Below, piece by piece: positions 51,571-59,784 of a stretch of 64,000 nt of DNA. Made by a program: the position numbers and the translations under genes. The DNA lies in the NCBI GenBank assembly GCA_963555925.1, contig CAUVXJ010000100.1:62001-126000 (forward strand), read 5' to 3'. Source of the DNA: Protofrankia sp963555925 (GTDB lineage: Bacteria; Actinomycetota; Actinomycetes; Frankiales; Frankiaceae). The stretch's first letter is position 1; every line of letters begins with the position of its first letter. Under the pieces are notes generated by a model that was not told where the DNA came from, ran no database searches, and worked only from the letters and a program-made list of their open reading frames with translations.

Positions 51571-53292
51571 TCACAGCGCCCGGTGGAGCTGTTCAACCGT
51601 TTTTGGTAGATCCGCGATGTCAATCTCGGTCACAACGGATCGGTCCCGCGTTCGAACCTCGACGACGCCTTCGGCCGCTCGGCGTCCTATGACGACCTGT
51701 ACCGGGCATCCAATCAAATCGGCGTCCGCGAACTTCACCCCGGCCGAGCTTCCCTGCCGGTCATCCACGAGAACGTCAAGCCCTTCCGCCTCCAGCGATC
51801 CGGCAACCGAGTTGACCACGTCCCAATCGACCTTCCGACCCAACGGGATCACTTCTACGTCGTAGGGGGCGAGTGCCGCCGGCCACACGATGCCGTTCTC
51901 ATCGTGGTGCTGCTCGATCACGACCGAAAGAATGCGGCTTATGCCGATACCGTAGCAGCCCATTACCATGGGTGCGTCCTTGCCGGTACCGTCAAGGAAC
52001 CTCGCTTCCAAGGGCACCGAATACTTTGTGCCAAGCTGGAAGATGTGGCCGATTTCGACTGATCTGTCGACCGCGAGTGGACCTGTGCCATCCGGAGACG
52101 GGTCACCCGGCCGGACATTGGTCACGTCCGCGTACTCATCCGGCGCAAAGTCGCGTCCTCGGTTGCAGCCGGTCACGTGGTAGTCAACCTCGTTCGCACC
52201 GGTACACCAGTCCCGCCCGGCCGCGACATGATGATCTGCGACGATCCTGCTGACATAGGGTGTAAGCCCCTGCGGCCCGACGTACCCTCGGATCAGACCG
52301 GGGTTCGCTGCGAAATCGGCCGCTTCAAGGAGCGTAGGCGCCGCGCCGAGGACCTTCCCGAGCTTGTACTCATTGATCTCCCGGTTGCCCGGGCAGAGTA
52401 CGGCGACGACCTGAATCCCCCCGTCACCGGCGCGCGGAACCTTGTACAGGACGCATTTCAGTATCTGGCTCGTCGGTATGCCGAGGTGCGCGGCGACTTC
52501 CTGAACCCCCGGAACCCCAGGGGTGTGAATACGCTGGAGCGGGTCTGTCCCGGCAGCTACTTCGGCGGGCCGCTGACTCGATGCAGCTTCCATGTTCGCG
52601 GCATAGCTGCCCTTCGGGGCATAGACGAACAGATCCTCACCGATCTCGCTCGGGGCCATGAACTCGTGGTTCACGTCGCCCCCGATCTCACCGGCCTGTG
52701 CCTCCACAGCCCGAAACCGAAGCCCACAGCGGGTAAACACCCGTACGTAGGCGTCGTACATCACGCCATACGTCTCACGGAGCGAGCTGAGGTCCACGTG
52801 GAAGCTGTAGGCGTCCTTCATGACAAAATCACGAGCACGTATGAGGCCGGACCTCGGCCGCAACTCGTCGCGGTACTTGGTCTGAATCTGGTAGACACTC
52901 AGAGGCAGGTCCCGATAGCTGCTGATCTCGTTCGCTATCATGTTGGTGACCAGTTCCTCGTGGGTGGGACCGAGGCAGAACTCCGCTCCCTTTCGGTCCG
53001 TCACCCGGAACATCAGCTCGCCATAGTTGGCCCACCGGCCGGTCCGTTCCCACAACTCACGCGGCATGATCGCCGGCATCAGCAATTCCTGGCACCCGGC
53101 CGCTGCCATTTCTTGCCGAACGATCTTCTCGACCTTGCGGAGGACGCGAAGCCCGAGGGGAAGATAGGTATAGATGCCCGATGAGACCTTCCGGACATAG
53201 CCACCACGAACCAGCAGTCTGTGATTGACTGTTTCAGCTTCAGCAGGATCGTCGCGAAGCGTCCGGACGAAAAGACGAGAAAGATGGTCCAC
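51571..53292 (-). CDS. proS: Prolyl-tRNA synthetase, bacterial type
   Basis: 573 residues, full length for the bacterial class. Class II motifs: motif 2 region TKYRDELRPRSGLIRARDFVM and motif 3 MGCYGIGISRIL. The central YbaK-like editing insertion is present (about 225-400, including VLCPGNREINEYKLGKVLG). A C-terminal anticodon-binding domain follows. It charges tRNA-Pro and normally sits among translation or isoprenoid genes; here it lies alone between accessory genes inside the BREX-flanked block, so it could be a second copy. Its codons look slightly less GC-biased than the neighbours. A truncated MITE lies just upstream. Confidence 0.92.
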   Translation of the reverse strand: MDHLSRLFVRTLRDDPAEAETVNHRLLVRGGYVRKVSSGIYTYLPLGLRVLRKVEKIVRQEMAAAGCQELLMPAIMPRELWERTGRWANYGELMFRVTDRKGAEFCLGPTHEELVTNMIANEISSYRDLPLSVYQIQTKYRDELRPRSGLIRARDFVMKDAYSFHVDLSSLRETYGVMYDAYVRVFTRCGLRFRAVEAQAGEIGGDVNHEFMAPSEIGEDLFVYAPKGSYAANMEAASSQRPAEVAAGTDPLQRIHTPGVPGVQEVAAHLGIPTSQILKCVLYKVPRAGDGGIQVVAVLCPGNREINEYKLGKVLGAAPTLLEAADFAANPGLIRGYVGPQGLTPYVSRIVADHHVAAGRDWCTGANEVDYHVTGCNRGRDFAPDEYADVTNVRPGDPSPDGTGPLAVDRSVEIGHIFQLGTKYSVPLEARFLDGTGKDAPMVMGCYGIGISRILSVVIEQHHDENGIVWPAALAPYDVEVIPLGRKVDWDVVNSVAGSLEAEGLDVLVDDRQGSSAGVKFADADLIGCPVQVVIGRRAAEGVVEVRTRDRSVVTEIDIADLPKTVEQLHRAL

Positions 53293-53369
53293 AGGGGTAA
53301 ACCTCCGTCACGCGAGAGGAGCCGAGAAGGGCAACGCCCGACGGCATTTCTGATCTAACCTACTGCCTC

Positions 53370-53459
53370 CGACGGCCAGGGTGGCTCCCTCCTCCGCCTT
53401 GCGATGCACGCGCCCCAGCCCCACTCCTTGATCCACTCCCCTATTGCCGGGCGCTCTTA
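53370..53459 (-). repeat. Truncated MITE
   Basis: About 90 bp matching one half of the full MITE (ccctcctccgccttgcgatg, then cgcgccccagccccactcct) and ending in cccctattgccgggcgctct and TA. The other half and end are missing. It lies 78 bp upstream of proS. Confidence 0.75.
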
Positions 53460-54002
53460 ACGATATGTGTCGACTGACAGCCGGAGCGTGGGCACAGGTC
53501 GCCCGAGCGGGGTTACAGCCGTATGCGCCAAGACGACTACCATGATTGTCGGCGTGAAGTACGACTACCATGGTTGTCGACATGGCCGCGGAAGACACGC
53601 GAACGGCCACACTCCGTGCGCTCGCCGAAGCGGGTGAGCGGGCGCGGTCCGTGTCCAGCCTCCGGATGGCACCGCACCACCAGCGACAACCGCAGTTGCC
53701 GCCGTTACCGAGTTTGGCAGGCCCAACACGGGTGGCGACGCGACCGCCACGGGCGCCGGCGGGTTTGGCCGGTGACCGGGCGGCCGGCCTGCCCCGTGGT
53801 CTGGTGGCCGCCAGCCCAGGTGATGGTCACGTTCACCGTCTCGCTGTCCCTTATCGCCCCGCCCCGCGAGGAGGCACCCGGTTCAGAGGCATCATGGGTG
53901 GCGTACTGATGCCTGGATCAAGGGTGTCAAAGCCGGTGAGTTCGACGACCTGACGGCTTGTGACCTGACCGGCTGGGCTTGTCACGAGTTCAAGGGAGCC
54001 GT
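53460..54002. other. Region without a convincing gene
   Basis: 543 bp between the truncated MITE and the APH-fold gene. Two plus-strand frames overlap here; one begins MVVDMAAEDTRTATLRALAE, which looks coding for about 30 residues and then turns to Arg/Pro-rich sequence, so it may be a frameshifted remnant. Two palindromic sites precede it. Confidence 0.5.
53534..53579. promoter_or_regulatory. Two near-palindromic 18-bp sites, 28 bp apart
   Basis: cgactaccatgattgtcg (53534-53551) and cgactaccatggttgtcg (53562-53579) differ by one base, and each is nearly its own reverse complement. A dimeric regulator would bind them on the same face only approximately, but tandem operator use is likely. The second overlaps a candidate ATG. 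Confidence 0.5.
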
Positions 54003-54989
54003 ATGGATTTCCGACCGATCGAACGGGCTTCGGAGGCGTTCCAGCAGCCGGTGACCGCCGACGAGATCCAGGCGATCTGCCGCCGCGTCTTCGGCCCCGA
54101 GGCCCATGCTCTCTTCGCCGCCGAGCTGGGCGCGGGCAGGTACAACAACACCTACCGCGTGACCGTGGCCGGGCAGAAGCGGCCGGTGATCCTGCGGGTC
54201 GCGCCCGAGCCGACCCGGCAGTTCGGCTCTGAACGGCAGCTGATGCGCAACGAATACGCGAGCGTCCCGTGGCTCGCGGCGATCGTCCCGCTGATGCCGC
54301 GGGTCCTCACCGCGGACTGGTCCCACGAGGTGATCGGTCGGGACTACATGGTCCAGACTCTCCTCGACGGTGTCCCCGCCCCGGACCGTCTCGGTGATTA
54401 CCCGCGGTCGACCTGGCCGGGCTACTTCCGGCAGATGGGCGCGATCGCCCGGGACGTCCACGCGATACGCGGCCCGTACTTCGGCCCCGTCACCGGCCCG
54501 GCGCACGCGACGTGGAGCGCGGCCGTGACCGCATCCCTGGGGAGCATCGCCGCTGACCTCGACAGCGTTGGCCTGGACGCCGCCGATGTGCGCAAGGTTG
54601 CCGCCGTGGCCGCCGAGCAACGCGATGTCCTCGACGAGATCACCGAGCCGCGCATGCTGGCCGGTGACTTGTGGACCGTCAACGTGATGCTGGATGCCAC
54701 CGCACCAGAGCCGACGATCACCGGGGTCTTCGACATGGACCGCACCTGGTGGGGCGACCCGGCCGCGGACTGGACGATCCGCATGGCCTTGGCGAAGGCG
54801 GACGAGCGGGGGGCGTTCTGGGAAGGCTACGGGACGCGGGAGCAGTCTCCCGCCGCGATGTGGCGTGCGCGGATTTACGAGGCCCGGCATATCGGCGCCA
54901 TCCGCTTGGAGCGCCACCGCCTCGGCAACCCCGACGGTGTCCAGGACACCTACAGCGCCATGGCCGCCGTGCTGGCCGATCTGACCTAA
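54003..54989 (+). CDS. Aminoglycoside-phosphotransferase-fold kinase
   Basis: 328 residues with the APH/choline-kinase fold. The nucleotide lobe includes ELGAGRYNNTYRVTV and VILRVAPEP. The Brenner motif, normally HGDxxxxN, reads LAGDLWTVNVM: the catalytic Asp and the metal-binding Asn remain but the His is replaced by Ala. The metal Asp is in GVFDMDRTWWGDPAADW. It may phosphorylate an antibiotic or metabolite. Start ATG at 54003, preceded by AAGGGA; an upstream ATG adds 8 residues without a site. Confidence 0.8.
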   Translation: MDFRPIERASEAFQQPVTADEIQAICRRVFGPEAHALFAAELGAGRYNNTYRVTVAGQKRPVILRVAPEPTRQFGSERQLMRNEYASVPWLAAIVPLMPRVLTADWSHEVIGRDYMVQTLLDGVPAPDRLGDYPRSTWPGYFRQMGAIARDVHAIRGPYFGPVTGPAHATWSAAVTASLGSIAADLDSVGLDAADVRKVAAVAAEQRDVLDEITEPRMLAGDLWTVNVMLDATAPEPTITGVFDMDRTWWGDPAADWTIRMALAKADERGAFWEGYGTREQSPAAMWRARIYEARHIGAIRLERHRLGNPDGVQDTYSAMAAVLADLT

Positions 54990-55025
54990 CGGCTCACGCC
55001 GCTCCTGGAACCCCGAGCGGAGAGC

Positions 55026-55976
55026 TCAGCCGGTCACCGGAGGTTCGGCTGATGGGGACGGTGCGCTCGGGTCGTGGTGCACGGTCATATTCATTCCTGG
55101 GCTCCGGCCCAGCTCGGGACCGCCCGGACCGTTCGGCGTCGGAGGCTCGGGGACGACCTCGATGGTGATCTGAGCGAGCAGGAGCTTGGCGTGGTGGTCG
55201 ACCGTGTCGGCGTCTGGTCCTGTCACGATGAAGTGGCCGAGACGTCCGCGGTTGGCTCGGGCCTCATGAACGACATCGCCGATGGCTGTGCGCAGCTGTA
55301 CGGCGGGCACTCCGGGACCCGTTGGGGGCAGGCCAGTCACCGATGCCAGGCGGCCAGCGCGCGGACTGGTGAGGAACCGTACGGTGGCATGCTCGTGGCG
55401 GGCCGGGATGAGGTTGGCGGAACGCCCGAAAGCAGCGTCGAGGAGCGCTTTCCACGGGTCGATGCCGAGGGCGTGCTGGATCAGGAAACCGATCTGGCCG
55501 GCGCCGAGGCGGGCGCCGATCTCGATGACGGTGCAGCCACCATCGGGGGTAAGCATCACCTCGGTGTGTGAGGCGCCGTTGCGGATTCCGACCGCAGTGA
55601 TCGCCCGTTCCACCTCCTGGTGCATGGCCCGCTCAATCTGGGGCGGCAAGAGGGCAGGCAGACTGTGGCCGATCTCGGCACGGTGGTTACCGGTGGTGAC
55701 TGCTTTGCGGGTGGCGCACAGGTGCGTCGTGGAGCCGTGCTGGGTGAGGGATTCGACGCTGTACTCGGTGCCTTCGACATAGTCCTGGACCAGGACGCGC
55801 TGGTCGAGCGGCATGCCGTACATGCCTCGCGGGGCATATGCCGCCCGCCAGGCCGCAGCCACGCCGGCCGGGTCGTGGACGACGGTGACGCCTGTGGAGC
55901 CCGCCCAGGCCAGGCTGCGAACAGTCCAATCGGGTCGCAAGTCGCCGCGTCTACCAAATGTCATATCTGACAACAA
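55026..55976 (-). pseudogene. ATP-grasp enzyme lacking its N-terminal part
   Basis: The 316-residue frame begins inside an ATP-grasp fold: VRSLAWAGSTGVTVV is the glycine-rich loop, followed by VLVQDYVEGTEYSVE and the metal-binding HTEVMLTPDGGCTVIEIGAR. Related ATP-grasp ligases have 120-200 residues before this point, including the first ATP-binding strand, and none are found upstream. The gene therefore appears 5'-truncated at the edge of the block that meets pglX, although a short functional form cannot be excluded. The C-terminus is intact with a Pro-rich tail. Product unknown. Confidence 0.65.
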
Positions 55977-56187
55977 TAAATCCTAATTGCCGGTACGGAT
56001 AGCGCCGCGCGTTCCCCCACCACCTGGGCCACCGGATGAAACCGGCCGAGGTCCGCCCGATCGGCAACGTGGTGCTCCTGGGCTATCTGCTCGGCTGACC
56101 TGGCCGGCAGGCCCACCGCGTTGCTGGAGGAGTTCGGCACCGCCCAGGGGATACCGTTCGCGGTCGGCCGGCCGACCGCCGTCGGAG

Positions 56188-59100
56188 TCAGGTCTTCTTC
56201 CGGCGACCGCGGGGGGCGACCGGGGGACGCCAGTCGGCGAGACCGTCCTCGCGCAGATGCAGCCGGTTCGTGCAGTCGGCGAGGAACCCCTCGTAGACCT
56301 CGGCGGGGCTGCCGTCGTAGAGCGGATCGAACTCACCGTGCCACTGCCGGACCCATGGCAGCGCCTCCCGCAGGCCGGCGAGCAGCGGAGCGAGACGCTC
56401 GGCACCCCAACCGTCGTTCTGCTCCCGCTCGACGACAAGGGTGGCTAGGGCCTGCGCCTGCTCACGGTGATCCCACCCGGCCCAGCCGACCAGCAGGCTT
56501 GAGTCCCCGTCCCGGCAGGCGTGCGGATAGGAGACGAACCGTTCCTTGGGCACGTCGAGCTTGCCGCGCTGCCGCCAGAAACTCGTCCGACGGAAGTCGG
56601 TCGGCTTGTACTTCGGCGGCACCGGGATCCTGTCGCGGATCTTAAGCCGCTCCTCCTCGGTGGGGGCGGCGTCCTCGGCCCGCTGCAGATCCCAGACGTG
56701 CTCCCAGTCGCCGCGTTTGACCAGCCCGTCGTCGGTGTACCGCAGGGCGGCGAGAAACGGGACATGCTCGTCCGCGACCAGGTCGGCGACAATCCCGGTG
56801 AGCTCCCCGCCCGGCTGGTACAGCTCGGCGACGGCGACGAACTCCTGGTCTCGGCGCAGCTCGTCGGCCAGCTGGGAGGTGGTCAGCGGCCGGGGCTGCA
56901 CCATCGCGTCGACCTCGTGGAACCACAGTTCGCGCGCTTCGCAGCGGTCGAGCAGCCAGTCGCGTAACGCCTTGGCCTGGAGAGAATCCCAGCCCTCGGT
57001 CGCCCACCGCCGCTTGCACTCGGGTCGCTCGATGAGCGCGAGATGCCGGTTGTTCCCGATGACGGCGATACGCCTTTCGACCACGGCCCGGTACTCGGCG
57101 GGCCAGTGGCCGGGGAGCTCGGTGATCGGTGTGGAGCCATGCCGGGTGAACCACGCGGTGCTCGCCTCACCCGCGGCCATCCTCCGGGCCAGGACGATCT
57201 CGAACGCCCGCTCCCCGAGCGTCAGCTCCGGGACGGCCTCGCCCGGCGCGGTCAGTTCGTCGGGGAGCAGCCCGTAGAGGGAGTAGACCTGCCAGTCCAG
57301 CTCCTCCTGCAACGCGATCATCCGCGCCCGGGTCGACTCCCACTCCCGCCGCGCCTGGGCCAGCCGTGCCCGGGTCGGTGCCTCGTCGGCCGCGACCGCC
57401 GACGGACTCACCGCGCCGAGCCGCTGCGCCAACCCGTCCAGCTCCCGCGCCAGCTCCAGCGGATACTCCGCCGGCAGCGGAAACTCCTGCAGCTTCGTCC
57501 CGGTGTGTTCGTAGAAATCCTCCCACGGCGCCGCAGTTCGGCGTGCACCCCGAGAATCAACAGTGCTACCAAGATTGTGGCATACCTGCTTGAGCCAGAA
57601 ACAGGCGGTCGAGCTGTTGAGTACCCCCAGCAGCCGCAAGTGCTCATTCTCCCCAGCCCCCGCCGGCAACTTAATCACCGGCGCGGTCTGCTTGAACACC
57701 TTCCCGCCACGATCCAGCACGAAGTGATTGTGAGTGCCAACAAATGCAAGGGCGATGGAAAACGGAACTCGCAGCTTGCTTGCGGTTAGTCGACCGTATT
57801 CGGACCATTTCAGCCCGCTTTCTACCTTCGTTCTCCCACCAAACAGAATACTCCGACACAGGTTGGTGCGCCCTGGCCACAAATATCGATGCATTGGCGG
57901 ATTGCTTGGCACGTCAATCGGGGAGTAACCCCGGTCGTAAGGAAACACTGCCACTTCGTTTTGGGACCACGCCCAATCACGCAGGGAGTCACCGACAACC
58001 ATGGGCCTCCACCATGCATTCCCAATTTGGTGACGCCTTGCGCTCGATTCCGGAAGCAAATAAAGATCGTCTTCCAGAGTAAAACTCGTAATTCCGATAG
58101 ATGAAGCAATTTGACCAAGCCGAATGTCAGCGTGGACCTCAATTTTGGCCTGGAGGTCGGAGGCACCGCCACCGCTGAGGCTCCATGGATAGGTCGCTAC
58201 GCGCTCTCGTGGTAGATCCGCAACGCTGACCCATTCACTTTCGGATCCAGCATGATCAATCTGCTCCACGATCGCACGCCACACTAGACCCTGGCTTGGA
58301 TCCCGTGGCGTCCCAGGAGCACCTCGAATACCCAAAACGGCACGAATACTAGCGGTTCGATACTGATTCTTCCTACGACCGAACAAAATAATTGTCGGAA
58401 CGCCGGGTCCCGGAATGTAGGCGCCGGAGGTGTCGACGATGTGGGTCAGCTCGACCTTGTTGGCGAAGAACTGCTCGATGAGCTTCTTCCCGAACTCCCG
58501 CTTCATGAACGAGTTGGCCGTGATCTGGCCGACGTAGCCGGCGCCCCGGCCGTCGGCGTCGGCCTCTCTGGCCAGCTCGAAGAAACGCTGGGCGAAGGGG
58601 ACCGAAAGGGCGTACTTGCCCGAGCAGGCGTCGTACAGATCCCGGTAGTGCCGGTTCAGCTCCTTGTCCTTGACCGTGATGTACGGCGGATTGCCGACCA
58701 CCGCGTGATAGCGGCCCTGCGCCAGAATGCCGAGATGATCGGTCACATCTTCGGTGGCGTAGGAGAACGCGGCGAACTCGTCCTGCTCGGAGTCGAACAG
58801 GCCGAGCTGCCGATGCTTGATCAGCGAGTCGCCGACGGCGATGTGCAGGGGGAAGGTGTAGCCGGCGGCCTCGGCCAGGGAGGAGAAGCCGGCGGCGCGC
58901 AGGGCGGCGACCAGCAGGCGGAACCGGGCGATCGCGACCGCGAACGGGTTGACGTCCACACCGTGCACGGCGTCCAGGGCGAGCCGGACCCGCTCGTGCG
59001 CGTCCCGGCCCGGGGCGTTGTTCTCCCATTCGGCGAGCAGGCGATGAAACGCGCCGAGCAGAAAATGGCCGGACCCGCAGGTCGGATCGATCATCTTCAC

Positions 59101-59784
59101 GACGTCGTAACCGAACTCGTCGATGGCCGGGCTGAGCGTCAGATCGAGGATGAACTCCTCGACGAACTCCGGGGTCTGCAGCAGCGCATAGCGCTTGCGC
59201 GCGTCCTCGGAGAGGTCCTGGTAGAGGTCACCGAGGAAACGGGTGTCCCACGCCGGGTCGGTGAAGTCGTGGACGAGTCGAGCGTCCTCGCCGCGGCGGC
59301 GCCAGAAGGCGATCAGACCCTTGGCCGCGTCATGCGACATCGGGATCTGGTAGAGCGCGTTGTGCCGCCGGTCGAACAGGGACGCGCCCACGGGCACACC
59401 GGCGATGGCGTCGAAGGCGGCGAGCAGCCAGTCACGGTCGGTCTGGGCCGGATGGGTGCGGAAGAACTCGTCCTGGGACTCCTCCGCCAGCGTCATGCTG
59501 GACGTGTCCGGCCCGGCCAGGTACGGCTCGGCGAGCAGACCGTTGTCCTCGCAGAACCGGACGAACACGGTGGCGAGCACCCAGGCGACCGCGGCCTGGG
59601 TGACCCGTTCGTCCCGCCATGACGCCCAGGTCGCCGCGGTGCGCTTCACCCGGAACGCATCGAGGTACTCGGCGCGCAACGCCGTCCCGACCTCCTCGAC
59701 GACGACGACCTGTTCGCGCAGGTCCGCCTCGAGTGTCCGGATCTGCCGCTGCAGATCCTTGAGTAACGACCCCCGGTCGATCAC
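56188..59784 (-). CDS. pglX: BREX type 2 adenine-specific DNA methyltransferase PglX
   Basis: 1198 residues. An N-terminal helical region is followed by an N6-adenine methyltransferase core with motif I DPTCGSGHFLLGAF (about residue 229) and catalytic motif IV NPPY (about 364), then a long target-recognition and C-terminal region. PglX modifies host DNA in BREX. The GTG start at 59784 overlaps the pglW stop (GTGA). A run of six G lies near the 3' end (about 56209-56214); slippage there would change only the last residues. The target-recognition region around 57600-58300 has lower GC than the rest, suggesting recent exchange. Confidence 0.94.
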   Translation of the reverse strand: MIDRGSLLKDLQRQIRTLEADLREQVVVVEEVGTALRAEYLDAFRVKRTAATWASWRDERVTQAAVAWVLATVFVRFCEDNGLLAEPYLAGPDTSSMTLAEESQDEFFRTHPAQTDRDWLLAAFDAIAGVPVGASLFDRRHNALYQIPMSHDAAKGLIAFWRRRGEDARLVHDFTDPAWDTRFLGDLYQDLSEDARKRYALLQTPEFVEEFILDLTLSPAIDEFGYDVVKMIDPTCGSGHFLLGAFHRLLAEWENNAPGRDAHERVRLALDAVHGVDVNPFAVAIARFRLLVAALRAAGFSSLAEAAGYTFPLHIAVGDSLIKHRQLGLFDSEQDEFAAFSYATEDVTDHLGILAQGRYHAVVGNPPYITVKDKELNRHYRDLYDACSGKYALSVPFAQRFFELAREADADGRGAGYVGQITANSFMKREFGKKLIEQFFANKVELTHIVDTSGAYIPGPGVPTIILFGRRKNQYRTASIRAVLGIRGAPGTPRDPSQGLVWRAIVEQIDHAGSESEWVSVADLPRERVATYPWSLSGGGASDLQAKIEVHADIRLGQIASSIGITSFTLEDDLYLLPESSARRHQIGNAWWRPMVVGDSLRDWAWSQNEVAVFPYDRGYSPIDVPSNPPMHRYLWPGRTNLCRSILFGGRTKVESGLKWSEYGRLTASKLRVPFSIALAFVGTHNHFVLDRGGKVFKQTAPVIKLPAGAGENEHLRLLGVLNSSTACFWLKQVCHNLGSTVDSRGARRTAAPWEDFYEHTGTKLQEFPLPAEYPLELARELDGLAQRLGAVSPSAVAADEAPTRARLAQARREWESTRARMIALQEELDWQVYSLYGLLPDELTAPGEAVPELTLGERAFEIVLARRMAAGEASTAWFTRHGSTPITELPGHWPAEYRAVVERRIAVIGNNRHLALIERPECKRRWATEGWDSLQAKALRDWLLDRCEARELWFHEVDAMVQPRPLTTSQLADELRRDQEFVAVAELYQPGGELTGIVADLVADEHVPFLAALRYTDDGLVKRGDWEHVWDLQRAEDAAPTEEERLKIRDRIPVPPKYKPTDFRRTSFWRQRGKLDVPKERFVSYPHACRDGDSSLLVGWAGWDHREQAQALATLVVEREQNDGWGAERLAPLLAGLREALPWVRQWHGEFDPLYDGSPAEVYEGFLADCTNRLHLREDGLADWRPPVAPRGRRKKT

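Noticed and set aside
53570..53953. Candidate 127-residue protein after the twin palindromes
   Set aside because: Only the first 30 residues look coding; the rest is Pro/Arg/Gly-rich with no motif. It could be a frameshifted remnant, but I cannot support it.
56205..56225. G-run near the 3' end of pglX as a phase-variation switch
   Set aside because: The run is only six bases and a slip would alter just the last few residues, so a switch here is unlikely.
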